The notes under the pieces: generated by a model | The model's database searches: none | What the model saw: only the letters and a program-made list of their open reading frames with translations | Told to the model about the DNA's origin: nothing | Program-made: the position numbers and the translations under genes | From: Haliclystus octoradiatus | Taxonomy: Eukaryota; Cnidaria; Staurozoa; Stauromedusae; Haliclystidae | DNA: 64,000 nucleotides | Assembly (NCBI GenBank): GCA_916610825.1 | Contig: OU744450.1 | Span: forward strand, 11,401,380 to 11,465,379 | Direction: 5' to 3' | In this document: positions 1 to 11,311 of the stretch, in pieces | Position numbering within the stretch: position 1 is the stretch's first letter | How the letters are laid out: every line of letters begins with the position of its first letter

Positions 1-126
1 ATAAAGAGTTCGTCCAAGTGATGCATGTTCCATTAGTGAAATATACATCCTATGCAATCTTTCCTTGGATTGCACCCCAAGGGAGGTAACTTCCATACCT
101 TTGCCTTGTGAACCGGGAAGCTCAAT
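1..126. repeat. 126-bp direct repeat, copy 1
   Basis: This stretch matches 2776-2901 over its full length without gaps. I count about seven differences by eye, roughly 94% identity. It holds a small hairpin whose arms are CCTTGG and CCAAGG. It has no coding potential and no tRNA promoter boxes. The window starts inside or at the edge of the repeat, so the true left boundary is unknown. Confidence 0.85.
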
Positions 127-350
127 TATTGGAGGGTATCTTTCTCAAACTTCTGAAGTAAAAAATTTAGGGTGTGTTTCACCAGGATATATATTTGAGG
201 TATACATTTTAACCTTTAGAGTGCAAACTCAGTATTTTCTTTTTCATTTAATATTTAATTTGTTGCAGATTTTCATTTCTTTTTTCTTTATGTTAATGTA
301 TCCTTTTAAAATATATTATGGTATCTTATTCATGATAAGAAAATGTTAAA

Positions 351-1743
351 TAAATCGACTTTAATCATATATTTAGACCTTTGGTTCCAAAAATTGTCAT
401 TACTGTATATATGGAACATAATTGGCACATTCGACGTTAAGAATTGCAATATAAAAAAGCTCCAATCTACATTTTTTATCATATTTGGATATACATATAA
501 TTAGATGTTCTGTTAGTTATTTCAAAGAAGATAGATGAATAAAATATGAATAAAGAAAACAAAGTATGAAGTTAAAAGTGGTTTTTCATCTCAAGGACAC
601 ATGTCACACAATGGAAGTATAGAGTGAAGAGGGGTTTTGATTTGTTCAAGAAAATTTACTCCGTGTATAGTTTCCGAAAGTTGCCCTGTATAAATTTACA
701 TCGATGAACAAATTCTCTAAGCTTCTGTTAAATGTAAATAAATATAGCTTATTTCGTAATACCCGCACAGTGCATAATAAGTAATCAGTAAAAATTATGA
801 GGCTTTCAGGTTTTGTTAGATAATGTTAGATTTCTTCTTCATTTATTCATTCGAGTACCCCATAGTTCAATCGTCACATCGTCATTTTAATCTGTTATTC
901 AGGATATCTGTTAAATTAACTAAAAATATGTTCACTGGAACATATATAAATTATGCTATCCAACATAAATAGGATTGATAATACCGTGGAAAGACACATA
1001 ATGATAACACTTGGTCATTTCATTTGATTTAGTAATTCAAACGCATATAGTCAATTTACATAACACATTTAAAAGAAGTCAGCAATACTGATGAGATTTC
1101 TTTTTGAGAATGGCATCATTCTGAGGCTTGCACACTTGCCAACGAGGCCATATTGATCTTTGCAAGTTGAATTGTTCTCTGTTAAAGAAATGCACATCAA
1201 AAATATGGTAAAACAATTCTTGTAAAATCTCTTTGGTAACGGTTTACCTTTTTTTTAAAAAATATAAATCCTTGCATATTGGAGAGGGCAATCGAGAATG
1301 TAGTCAATGCATCGATTGAAGAAAGATGCCCTGCATTTATCTTGAAAAGCTAACATGTGCAAATAATCTAGGCCAGTAAATGTTCTTTATTTAATTTTAT
1401 TATGCTCTTTGTTTCTCTGATTGATTTATTTTGCAACAATGGAGGAACGATATAGTTGAAAACCGATATATGTTGATAAGGAAAAGCTGTTACTTCGGCC
1501 ATTATCCCAAGCATTTTACCGGGCAATAACGGCCATTCCCAGTAGCATTATATCAGGCTATGTTCCATCAAATTGAATGAAGCTTATAGTTTGACATTCT
1601 ATATAGTCTAGTTATTTAGTAACTCAAAGCATATAGTTCTTAAACTGAACTAATTAATCGTTTGAATTGGAAATTAGTTATTGTCCTGTTAAAAAAAATG
1701 AAAACGTAAGTGATCAATTTTATATCTATGCCAGCATTCTGGC
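351..1743. other. non-coding stretch, nothing recognised
   Basis: AT-rich sequence with stop codons in all frames. I see no recognisable protein motif, RNA gene or long repeat. If the neighbouring minus-strand gene uses the possible donor at 1826, further exons could lie here, but I could not identify any. Confidence 0.5.
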
Positions 1744-2238
1744 TTAAGACGGAGACAGCGTCTTGTTCCCTACAGGCATTATACTACAACTGTTATTGCA
1801 AGCTATATTGAGGAATGCTAACCCACCTGGAACTTTCAGATGTTTTTCAATATTTTCCATTAATTTGAATGTTGTATTGGTAATTTTCATAATTGATTCA
1901 ATCTCCAACTGTTTGGTCATGATTTCCTCTGGGGTTTCAATCGGATGAAAAGAACGTTGCCCTTGCTCTTCTGCAGCTGTTGACATAATCATTGAAATTT
2001 CTTCATCGCACAAATCATCGTCATCATACTCCTGAGCTTCTTGGTTTTGTTCAAGTTGGATTTTGGATGCATGAGCTTTGAAGGCATTATGTCGACTAAT
2101 AACATCGTCATTAATTTTTCTTAATCTTTCTCCGTCGGCAACTTCTTCCTCAACTTCCCGTAACAAAATGCTTATGTCAAACACACCATCGGCATTGAAG
2201 AATCTTTGACACGGATCGTAATTATGAACATTCGCCAT
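1744..2238 (-). CDS. unrecognised acidic, coiled-coil-prone protein (single exon or first exon)
   Basis: An open frame of 164 codons starts at an ATG at 2238 and stops at 1744. The protein is rich in Glu, Asp, Lys and Gln, with long helical stretches such as LLREVEEEVADGERLRKIND and an acidic patch (YDDDDLCDEE). It has no signal peptide or membrane segment. I do not recognise the family. A good donor-like site, CCAG|GTGGGT, lies at 1827/1826. Beyond it the sequence looks less protein-like (Asn, Cys and Ser rich), so the real product may be spliced there to exons further left. A CRE palindrome and a TTCGCGAA site lie 80-110 bp upstream. That supports a real promoter and a transcribed host gene rather than a chance frame. 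It lies between two copies of a direct repeat. Confidence 0.6.
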   Translation of the reverse strand: MANVHNYDPCQRFFNADGVFDISILLREVEEEVADGERLRKINDDVISRHNAFKAHASKIQLEQNQEAQEYDDDDLCDEEISMIMSTAAEEQGQRSFHPIETPEEIMTKQLEIESIMKITNTTFKLMENIEKHLKVPGGLAFLNIACNNSCSIMPVGNKTLSPS

Positions 2239-2320
2239 TGAAATAGCAAATTGACTAAATCAAAGCCTGTTAACTATATCAATCCGAACGTGAAGACGAT
2301 AAAGCTAAAAAGCGAAATTC

Positions 2321-2347
2321 TTTCGCGAATAAACGATTGTGACGTCA
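2321..2347 (-). promoter_or_regulatory. candidate promoter elements (CRE and E2F-like site) for the gene at 1744-2238
   Basis: A perfect CRE palindrome, TGACGTCA, lies at 2340-2347. A palindromic TTCGCGAA lies at 2321-2328. Both are about 80-110 bp upstream of the minus-strand ATG at 2238. These motifs are typical of housekeeping or cell-cycle promoters. The assignment is inferred from position only. Confidence 0.45.
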
Positions 2348-2775
2348 CATTATGTTGAATCACTCTTGGATACGGAATGAATCACGTGATCAAAAACATA
2401 GAGATTTCAAATGCTCAGATGCTGGAATAAATCTTTATAATTTTTTTATAACTGAAGCCGAATTAAGTATTATCCACATCGCAGATCATGATTGAACATT
2501 ATTTTTGGAAAGATCGGTCCTGTTATAGGCCGATTGCAATAGCAACATCGCAGGCAGAAACCGATTGAAACAAGTGATATCCAAGCTCGAACTAGATATC
2601 TGAGTTAGCTCTCCAACCCATTGGCACCTCAAGAGCTGAAAATTAAGGTAATCCTATGGTCCTACAAGCTTTTAGCCCATTGGCTAAAGGCAAGGGTTTT
2701 GTACGGGATCAATCTGGTGAACAACAAACTACGTCGACAGAATATAAGATAGGTTATAATTTACAAAATATTGTG

Positions 2776-2901
2776 ATAAAGAGTTCGTCCAAGTGAAGCA
2801 TGTCCCATTAGTGAAATCTAAATCCTATGCAATCTTTCCTTGGATTGCACCCCAAGGGAGGTAACATTCATACCTTTGCCTTGTGAACGGGGAAGCTCAA
2901 T
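2776..2901. repeat. 126-bp direct repeat, copy 2
   Basis: Second copy of the repeat at 1-126, same orientation and length. The two copies bracket about 2.65 kb that includes the 1744-2238 reading frame. Mechanism unknown: they could be two interspersed repeats, or the ends of a larger element or duplication. Confidence 0.85.
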
Positions 2902-3256
2902 GATTATTTTATTTTCTCCATACCGTCATGATCTCCCGAAACTATATACAATTAGATAAACTTATGTAGTTACGCCGTTATACCGATTAAAATATGGAGC
3001 ATATGAAATATACATGCTCTGATTGTCATAACCTAACGTCAAAATAGTCAATGCCGATAATCGGCAGTAAATATGTTTATCAGTGGAGAGATGATGTGCT
3101 TGTATTAAAGGAACTACTGCATCAATCGTATATTATTTAGCAGATTGTATTGATGTTATTTACGCTTGAATACATGCCATCATTAAAACGTGATCTATAC
3201 GTGAAATTGCTTTTGCAAGAAGAACGTTAATAGGTGGACAGGATTTTGCAAATATA

Positions 3257-3484
3257 ATGGTTATAGAAATGGTCACTTTATTATGCAAATTCTTAATCCT
3301 ATTTCTATTTTATCAGCTATTTGCCTCGTGTCTCAACAGACAAGTTTTATTAAAAGAGAAAGTTGTGAATTACTTGAACGACCATATCCAGCAGTTACAC
3401 TCAAGTATATCTGATTCGATGTTTCATTGTTATCACCGCTGTCTTCTTGATACAAATTGTTATCTTGGTATAGAAAAAACAAGG
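3257..3484 (+). CDS. gene A, first coding exon: signal peptide and Cys-containing N-terminal region
   Basis: An ATG at 3257 opens 76 codons that end at a strong donor, AGG|GTAAGT, in phase 0. Residues 1 to about 25 form a hydrophobic signal peptide (LILFLFYQLFASC). The rest has Cys residues spaced as in MFHCYHRCLLDTNCY, a pattern like the start of PAN/apple-type modules. Gene B on the opposite strand has the same layout: signal peptide, then HRCNLMGRC spacing, with a phase-0 donor. I therefore link this exon to the terminal exon at 6929-7359. The middle exon or exons are not certain. A 19-nt candidate lies near 5319-5337 between TTTAG and GTGAGA and would give the required phase change. Confidence 0.6.
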
Positions 3485-5474
3485 GTAAGTACAGATACGA
3501 TATACTTAAAGTGATAGACAGTTATATATATGCACAAGAAATCAGATATTCTGTTTTCTAGAAAAATGAAAAGTAATTGGCGTTTCAAACCAAATCACAA
3601 AAACAGGAGTCCAGTTGCATGTTTAGCCATTACTATGCTCTCAATCTCTAACCAATGAAATTCAAAAATGAAATAGGTAACTTGGCTGGAAATTAAACTT
3701 ACAATGCATGTATTGCAGAAACTGTTCTATTCGATAAAGCTGAAGCAACATTTATTTGATGGAGTGCCAATATAAGCAGCTCCCTCTACTCATCTCCGAA
3801 AAACAAAGCCTATTAATAGTACTCCTGTTTTGTGCTGGTCCCTTATACGCTTGTCCTATTAAAATTAAAGTCTACAAAATTAAAGACTTATTGCCATAGA
3901 TAAGCTCATATATCGACGTATATATTGATGCAAATTTTAGCTCCCTGAAAATTACGTGCACTGATAAAATATTTGACTTTCAAATCTTCAAAATAGATTT
4001 TGAAATATTTTTTTAAGGAAATGTTTGCCTTCTTTCTTAGCACTGATGCAATGCAGTTTTAAAGATTTAAATGAAAACAAACATAGATGGAGCAATATAA
4101 ATAATTTATTACAATCAAACAAATTTGAGTAGCGCTATTCGCGGTCTTTATTGCCGAATGATTAAGCCGATGATTTGCGGGTAAACGTCATACAATATTA
4201 AGAGTTGAAACCATGATAATTTATCTAAATAAAGCGCAATTTCCAAATATATAGCTATTTATATATACACGGCGCTAAGAAAATGGTACATAAGGATTGA
4301 GATGGGTGCATAATAAGCGCCGGTGCATTTAAATTCTGAATAAAGATTTGAATCTTACAAAATTATTGCATATTTTCAAGTAAAAGATTAAAAAAGTTAT
4401 TCAACTTGAAATTTCACTTGATGAAAAAGCTCACAGTAGATGTTTTGTAAATATCCAAAGGTATCCAAAATCAATGTTGAAAACCTGTTGTAACATAATT
4501 TACACGTTTGTATTTCAAGATGACATACATCAGAAAGGTCTCTGATGAGTTCCTTGGTAGGAACGAAACACGTGTCAGACCAGCCTCATCAATTGACATA
4601 CTATAATCTTGGCAAAATTGCCTGTGACTAGTTCTGGTGCACATTTTTATAACTTTTGGTATGGAATAGGCCCTAGAATTTAACTTGGGTTATACTTTAC
4701 GAATATAATAGACGATCGCCGGAGAGAGCCTATGAAGAATTGTTAAGGCTGTTAACATCTCATACTACGCATGCGTGTCCTGCACGTGTTAGTTCAAACC
4801 CCGGGGGGGGGGGGAACTCAAGTTCTTCAAGGACGAGGGGGTGCCACTTTAGAAAAAGGTGAAGTACCCAAAAAAAGTTACAGCAGGTTGATTGATTTCA
4901 AGTAAATACATAGAAATGATACAAAAAAATTCAAAAATTCTTGAAAAAGTAAAAACAATTGGATACCCAAAAGCTCGAAATGATTTTTCCCAGCTGGAAT
5001 ATGGACCCGAAAAAAGAGGCACGTCCCCGTATAGCCATCATATTGGAGTTACCCCCGGATAGTTCAAAATGAAGTAAATGGAATGCTGTCATGGATGTGA
5101 ATTTTTCATAGGTTTATGTATCAATTTTTAAGGTTACTTCGAATGTAATTAAAGTGCCACTTCCACCCTTTAGAAAAAGCGCTTATCCCTAGCACGATGC
5201 TACACGTTAATCATATTTCATTCGTCGTTTCATCTGTTCCGTTCTATATTCTATGGAGTGTTTTTTTACATTTTTCGACTATAATTGATTCCATTTATCC
5301 TTTTTATCAACTTTAGGGAAACATACAACCCCCAGGTGAGACATTGTTTGCATTCTATATATAGATATTATTATGTGCATTGCGCAAGGTCCGTACGGAC
5401 TTTTTCATAACAAGCGAGGCTCCTTTATGTAATAAGCAACAAGATTTCAACATTTGTAAGCACTTGATATCAAA
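3485..5474 (+). other. gene A intron, no genes recognised
   Basis: Non-coding, AT-rich. The only striking local feature is an uninterrupted run of about 13 G at 4803-4815. A very small internal exon of gene A may lie near 5319-5337. Confidence 0.4.
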
Positions 5475-5491
5475 CTAGCCTCATTCCATCA

Positions 5492-5528
5492 AGGCCCTCA
5501 TTTCCTCCCGGCGCTCCAATGAGGGCCT
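5492..5528. repeat. 11-bp inverted repeat (hairpin)
   Basis: AGGCCCTCATT at 5492-5502 pairs with AATGAGGGCCT at 5518-5528 across a GC-rich 15-nt loop. The hairpin sits immediately before the LINE fragment. Confidence 0.6.
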
Positions 5529-5529
5529 A

Positions 5530-5974
5530 ATAAATGTGAGTTACAGCCAGGTGTTCTATTGCTTTGTACGACCCATTTTGGAATATGCAAGCCAAATATG
5601 GAATCCATATAAAGTCCAAGATATCAAACTTTTGGAATCAATTCAGAGACAATTTACAAAGCGATTGTTCATAAATAAGTAATTTTCTTATGCCAATCGT
5701 ATTTCCATGTCAAATATTAAAACGTTAGAGTTTCGTCGACTCCATACAGACTTTATTTATTATTTTAAAATTGACGGTAAATGGCTATGTAGATCTCGAT
5801 AAAATTTTAAATTTCAATTTTACTCCACATGGTAGAATTGAGGTACCCCATTGCAATTCTGAAAGGTACCGCCATTCGTTTGCTTTGAGGGCCATCAAAG
5901 CATATAACCTGCTGCAACTTAACACAAGCCAATCGAAGAGCATAATGGTATTCAAAAGAGCAATCGAAAATTAG
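5530..5974 (+). pseudogene. LINE (Jockey/CR1-type) ORF2 C-terminal fragment
   Basis: Plus-strand translation gives RPILEYASQIWNPYK followed by LESIQRQFTKRLF. This is the conserved region downstream of the reverse transcriptase in Jockey/CR1-like non-LTR retrotransposons. A premature stop near 5680 and a frame change separate it from the C-terminal part at 5771-5974, which ends at TAG. There is no RT core, so it is a dead 5'-truncated copy. Confidence 0.7.
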
Positions 5975-6367
5975 TCACTCGATAGAATTTTGTATTTTTG
6001 CATGTCATTTATGTAATTTATTTACTGTATTCCTTTTTAACTTGTAAAACGCATTCCCTATGTTGTTTAGTTGAATTATATACCACATTACATTACAACT
6101 CCGGGGTCATCTTATCATAATAATAATTCCCATTTATTTGATCAATTTTCTTACACGCGAAGAACATCGAACGCGGCTTTTGATTGGATATATCGCTTTC
6201 TACACGTGTGAGAAAGTGATCACGTCACTGATTGGCCAAGATAAAAAACCAGCGAAAAATAATGTGGCAAGAAAACGATGCAAAATCCCACTGAGTTTAC
6301 CGTTTATATTTCGTTTGAATAGAAACAATTAATTCAATATCTTTATACAAAAAGTTTATTGGAAATT

Positions 6368-6600
6368 TAAAATGATTAACTTATACTTTATGCGATAAAG
6401 TTTATGGTCCAAAAATATGATAAGGGATCTTCAAAGCAAAAAATATTCGGATGTCGATTGGTCAGATCCATAGACTTACATAGACTGGCAATTTATACAG
6501 AAAAGTTAAAATGATCGACTTTATACGTACGGCACAAAAGGTCCGATAAAGAATCTTGAAAAAATATTCGATGCCAGTGGGTCACATCTGTCAGATCTAG
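6368..6600. repeat. degenerate ~130-bp tandem duplication
   Basis: Two adjacent diverged units share AAAATGAT-AACTT/GACTTTATA, GGTCC-GATAA, AAAAATATTCG-GATG and GTCA-ATC blocks. One unit starts near 6368 and the other near 6505. Confidence 0.5.
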
Positions 6601-6928
6601 CCTCGTTGCATCTCCGACCTTATTAAGAGCCGGGATGGAATGAGGCTAGATTAGAACCATTATATATCGTTTTCTATATTATAGTCTCTACTCTATTCAA
6701 TAGTTCGCTCTCTCGCGGAGCTGTATATTAAATATAAGAGGATGTATTTCCTCATTAAACTCTTACGGAGCTCCTTCATGTACTGCTGTAAAAATGAATA
6801 TGTTTTAGACAAATGTCATTTGTCTCCAGCGTAAAATACACCCTCTTCCTTTGTTCCAGCTCCAGTCTAACCTATTCACATAGATGTTTATTGAATATGT
6901 TAATAAGGGATTATTCTCTTTTGAACAG

Positions 6929-7359
6929 GGTATGAATTGGCATCTGGGCCACAACCAATATGCTATAGTGGTAGGAATGATGGTCCAGGGTCATTTTTAT
7001 TTGATTTACCAACAAGTGGATACCGCATTAGAATCCAACATAATTCAGGGGCAATTGGATGCGCCTTATGGGGGCCACGATGGCCATTGGGTTGTGAATA
7101 TAGTGGGTCATACCACGCGGTTATGATCACTGAGTCATTTAGAACTCAAATCATCGTACGTAATTCAGATTTTACACAGAGGAATGGACATGGGTATGAC
7201 ACTACTGTTATCGCAACAGATGAATATTTCAAGTTTTATAAAGGTCAGTCATACAGTGTTTGGTACGAAGAAGACTACGCCAACGATGGAAATGAATGGG
7301 ACAATGCAGGATGGGTCTGTGTCAAAGTATTCGCAGTCAAACACCATGACAGCGAATGA
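6929..7359 (+). CDS. gene A, terminal exon: conserved C-terminal domain of a secreted invertebrate protein
   Basis: The exon opens after the acceptor TTTTGAACAG at 6928 in phase 1 and stops at 7357-7359. It encodes about 142 residues. Conserved blocks are PGSFLFDLPTSGYRIRI near the start and YSVWYEEDYANDGNEWDNAG followed by WVCVKVFA at the end. The WYxEDxxDxxExDNxGxVCVxVYA pattern recurs, from memory, in many uncharacterised secreted proteins of cnidarians, molluscs and other invertebrates. It is found with lectin-like or PAN modules. Gene B ends in a diverged copy of the same domain. Carbohydrate or extracellular-matrix binding is only a guess. Confidence 0.65.
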
Positions 7360-9065
7360 TACAAAAATATAACTCTGTATACCACCATCTATTTATCATT
7401 TATTACTTCTGTGTATTTTCTGTGTGTGATATATTGTGCTATTGCATGAGTGATATTTATTATAGTTGTATATAATTAGCTACAATGCTTGCTTTTTATT
7501 TTACATGGATTGTACTGTATATGTCGGCGTAATACCGATACTACGGAGCATATTGTCTGTATTCTCAAATCTTTTACGTAGAATTGAACGTTTCTCAACT
7601 TCTAATATCTAATATCTAATATCCTATGCAAAATTATATCAAAATTATAGTTTGCTACTTCAGCAATTCTAATCGAGTTTTGAATGAAATTCTCACAATA
7701 TTTCATTGGAAAGAAATCATTTCATAGACGTGTATTTCATAGACATAACTGATATCGAAAAGCCGAAATTTTTTCTTGTGAGGATATATAAATATATCTA
7801 ACGTAATATTTTAATGAAATTATGAAGTTGTAGTTGTTAGCTGAGAGTAGGATTAATACAGAGCATACTCAGATAAAGCACTTAGAGCATAACAGCTATT
7901 TCTAAAGTGTTTTAGTGTGGTTTTCCGCCACTCATAAAAGCCGTCTTCCATAATCCCATATCTCCACCATGCATATATTTATAATTACGGACGGACGCCT
8001 TTCCATTGAATTACAACCTCCAATGGCTTGTTCTAGAAATAGGATGATTACTGACTGGATTATACAAGGGAAATGTATATCAATCTAATGCAACATAATC
8101 GGGATGTCAAAATATTAAAACTTAGCAGGAAACATGCATATATGATTCGATCACCGTTTTCTAGAACCGAACTCTATTTTGCTGGAAAAAGTTATTCCCC
8201 ATTGTTGACACCCATAAAATACCACAAGCTCCAATTCAAATGTTAGATCTAGCTTTTCAAACATTTCAAATGCTGATATACTCCGGTGGTAAACATAAAC
8301 TTCCTAAGCAGACCGAAAAGTTATTGCCATCTATAATTATAGTTTAGTTCTGCACTTACTAACATGGATTGTACAGATTCCAATGATGACGTAGCGAAGG
8401 ATTAACTAAAGTTTTACTACAGTCTGACAAACCAACCAGTTTTATATTGCAAGTAAAAGCATGATTCTTGTGTAATAATGAGGCCATCTCTAATAGCGAT
8501 GTGACAACTCAAATAATAACAAATCTTCACAGATGCTTCTCTTGAACTCGAAACACATCTTTTGCATAGTTTTCAATCTTTCGTACCCGTCTTTAATATA
8601 TCTTGGATCATGATTTGTACTACGATTATACCTCGGTTAAATTGTTTTTGAATGATTCTGTCAGTGTCTCCTTCTTTATTTGTAGACAAAAATGATTGTA
8701 AATGTATGACTTATGTGATCAAAAACCTGTTCTTATATTGGTCTATAGTAGTGAAATCCATTGTTACCAATTAAAAGTGACCTCACGATCGAGCAACGAG
8801 TATAACATATTCCATTTTATGTGTTTCTCTCTCTATGAAAATTGAAAACCTAGAAGGAATGTTACTAGAAGATCAAATGGATCGTTAATAATATTGACAT
8901 GAGCAGTTGTGTTTCTCCAAAAAAACTCACAGTCATACATCAGTCTTCTATCCATACCGTTAGTGAACTATAACTACGCACTCGATAGTCTATCAATAAC
9001 TGCAATAATTTCATGAAAATTGAATTATTATTAAACAAGGTTTTGTTGGCTGGACGTTATTCATT
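7360..9065. other. convergent intergenic spacer between genes A and B
   Basis: Contains the 3' ends of two tail-to-tail genes. I see no coding sequence, RNA gene or repeat of note in these 1.7 kb. Confidence 0.5.
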
Positions 9066-9499
9066 TTACACACATGGTGAACGAAGAATATGTTGTATAC
9101 TCATAGCGTAGATGTTAACACATGATTTACCTCTGTTATCTTTCTCCTTGTTATCATAGAAGTCTTCTTTGAACCAGATTTGATAAGATGCACCGTCAAA
9201 GAATCTATGCGTCTTCTTTGTTGTGATTGCATATCCTTGTGGAGAATTCTTATTAATATCATATCCGTTAACGCGGATATGTGGTGGTGAGCTTTTTTGG
9301 AAATTGAAAGTAATGATAACATCGGTATTTTCGTCGGGGCCAAACGGACCAAGTATGCCTTTAGGATAATGTGATACGCCACCTGACACACTGGCAAGTC
9401 TCAACTTGTATAATCCAGTTGGAAGTTGAAATATGAAACCACCAGGTTTATTACCTTTGCCTTCGAAACATGTTCCCTTATGATAAGCTTTAACATAGT
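9066..9499 (-). CDS. gene B, terminal exon: paralogous C-terminal domain
   Basis: The exon opens after the acceptor TTTATTATGCAG, with first base at 9499 in phase 1, and stops TAA at 9066-9068. It mirrors gene A: PGGFIFQLPTGLYKLRL aligns with PGSFLFDLPTSGYRIRI, and YQIWFKEDFYDNKEKDNRGK followed by SCVNIYAM aligns with gene A's WYEED block. Identity is low but the order and spacing of motifs agree, so these are paralogues in inverted, tail-to-tail arrangement. The last residues (HILRSPCV) have no counterpart in gene A. Confidence 0.65.
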
Positions 9500-9585
9500 C
9501 TGCATAATAAACATATATAAATGAAAACGTATGACACATGTCCTAATACTAAATTTTAAACGAATTTGTCGATATTGATCATCAC

Positions 9586-9663
9586 CAATAATATAAGTCA
9601 ACAAAGTATGCAATCCGTGGACATTCAAAACACTACATCCACTACTGCGTCCATCTCTTGAAG
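9586..9663 (-). CDS. gene B, candidate internal exon (78 nt)
   Basis: A frame bounded by TGACAG (acceptor) and ATTG|GTGATG (donor) has the phase 1 to phase 1 needed between its neighbours. It encodes ASRDGRSSGCSVLNVHG, which faintly resembles the start of fibrinogen-like modules. The acceptor has a poor pyrimidine tract, so inclusion is uncertain. Skipping it also keeps the frame. Confidence 0.35.
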
Positions 9664-9830
9664 CTGTCATATATTATTACAAAAATAGAGTTCATCCTTC
9701 GTGGGACAATTTATCTAGTGAAGCCGTGGAGAGTGAATATATCGCTTCCTTCAAAAACGATGCATATGCTAAATATTGTGTTATACGTAAGTGAATGTTT
9801 GCTGCAATAGCTGTACTGGATTCCACTTAC

Positions 9831-9861
9831 CGCTTGACTTGCAGTCATCATTTAACAACAA
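9831..9861 (-). CDS. gene B, 31-nt microexon
   Basis: TTTTATTTCAG precedes and GCG|GTAAGT follows this 31-nt segment, which reads LLLNDDCKSS plus one base. It converts phase 0 from the first exon to phase 1 required by the later exons. Splice sites are strong on both sides. Confidence 0.5.
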
Positions 9862-10077
9862 CTGAAATAAAAATTGGATATGATATAAGGTATGTTTTAT
9901 TTTGGGGGATAGAGACTGTTGCGAGTGTTTTAGTTACGAATAACTGCACTATAGTTGGCTGAGTGTATAATCATGGCATAATGAACAAGAAATACTCGGC
10001 GGCCTCGTGGATTATACAAGTGCGCAAGCAACAAGTGTAAGTATTCGTAAATCATACCCAAACTTAATTACTATTGT

Positions 10078-10121
10078 CGCTCGTGTTTTGGTTACGAATA
10101 ACCCTAATTAAAACACGAGCG
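10078..10121. repeat. 12-bp inverted repeat around a smaller palindrome
   Basis: CGCTCGTGTTTT at 10078-10089 pairs with AAAACACGAGCG at 10110-10121. The spacer contains the palindrome GTTACGAATAAC. A partial copy of the left arm plus that palindrome occurs at about 9928-9955. Confidence 0.6.
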
Positions 10122-10617
10122 GCAAACCTCTAGCCCGTTCAATATGAAGACTGAGTGAATTTTAATTATATGTTTGAATCGGGCCATGTTTTAAACGCGA
10201 GCTGACTTGACATTGAATTACATGTAACATTGTTATCAAAATAAAGATAAAATATTACATGTACAATTCAGACAGTTATAGTCATTTTCTTTGATCCTTT
10301 TGTCTAATGCACGTTCAATCGTTATCTAATCGTATTAGACAACTGCAATAGACAACGTCGTCGTTTTTGAATTCATAATTGAATCACGTGTTTGATTTTA
10401 GCCAATGGGTGACTCGAATTTTGTCCATTGAACGAAGTTATTAATTCAGCAATATATATATATCACCCTTACTTCTTCCCGTTAATACGATGGCACAGCA
10501 ATATCTTTAGTAATGAATCGTTATTCAAATGCACCTTGAGCTAATGATTTTTGATGAAAAATGACGCCAATTTTCAGTTGGGTTCTTCTTTTAGTTAGAG
10601 CTTTTAGTTAGAGTTTT

Positions 10618-10976
10618 AGTGAGGATTAGCTCAGATGGCAGAGCAACCGAACTTCAGACCGGATCATATCTGATCGACTGTGATTCAAATCCCCCTAAGG
10701 TCAACTCAGCCTTGACTTTATCTAAAACATCAACTGAGTACCATCTATCTGAGGATGGCGGAAGGAATGGTCCAGAGGGAATTGCATTGTGAGTAGCTGC
10801 AGCGCATCGTTGCGCATTGACAACCGATACCAGTCTGCCATGATCGCGGCTGAGATCAGTAAAGAGTGTTTAAAATCATTGCTCTTAGCAAAAAAGCCAC
10901 TCCTCTAGAAATAGAGGAGTGGTACGCTCTAGAAATAGAGGAGTGGTACGGGTGCCTTCGGTAGGGCGACACCGTC
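10618..10976 (+). mobile_element. tRNA-derived SINE, copy 1
   Basis: The head (10622-10700) is tRNA-like, with A-box TTAGCTCAGATGGCAGAG and B-box-like GTGATTCAAATCC. A ~270-bp body and a 3' hairpin follow: CCACTCCTCTA, loop GAAA, TAGAGGAGTGG. In this copy the right arm and loop are tandemly duplicated. The tail is GGTGCCTTCGGTAGGGCGAC then ACCGTCTACATTA. TTTTAGT occurs on both sides, a possible short target duplication. Related copies: 13651-14020 (minus) and 22560-22855 (plus). Confidence 0.8.
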
Positions 10977-11311
10977 TACATTATTTTATTTTAGTTAGTC
11001 TTCAATTTGATGATTGATTTAATAATACATATCAAAGCATGGATTTTTGTTATTAACAATATTTCAGAGTCATCAGACCTCATCCTTAAGTCTCAAAGTT
11101 AATGAAAAAATAAAGGTATATTCATACCACTTGAAAATTACTCATGCATTGATTAAAAATTAAAGAAAATCATGGAATAGTGATATCAACAATGACCCCA
11201 AAACGCTGTCAATGAAAAACCTCTTTTTCGTCTATAATATAATATACATACTGTCCATGTCCTACCAGTCTGACTGATTGAGTGGTCATTGAATATATAT
11301 ACTGTGCTTAC

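Larger units (their letters stand above)
5475..6649. mobile_element. possible TIR-bounded element enclosing a LINE fragment
   Basis: The 16-mer CTAGCCTCATTCCATC at 5475-5490 recurs as a perfect inverted copy at 6634-6649. A diverged direct-orientation copy lies at 6597-6612. The interval holds a LINE fragment and a degenerate tandem duplication (about 6368-6600). I did not find a convincing target-site duplication. It may be one composite element or a chance arrangement of a shorter repeat. Confidence 0.35.

Noticed and set aside
4800-4816. G-quadruplex from the poly-G run
   Set aside because: A single homopolymer of about 13 G near low-complexity sequence; no four-tract motif, and length may be a sequencing artefact.
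10621-10700. Functional tRNA gene
   Set aside because: A- and B-box-like motifs are present, but the arms do not fold into a full cloverleaf and the same sequence heads a repeated SINE.
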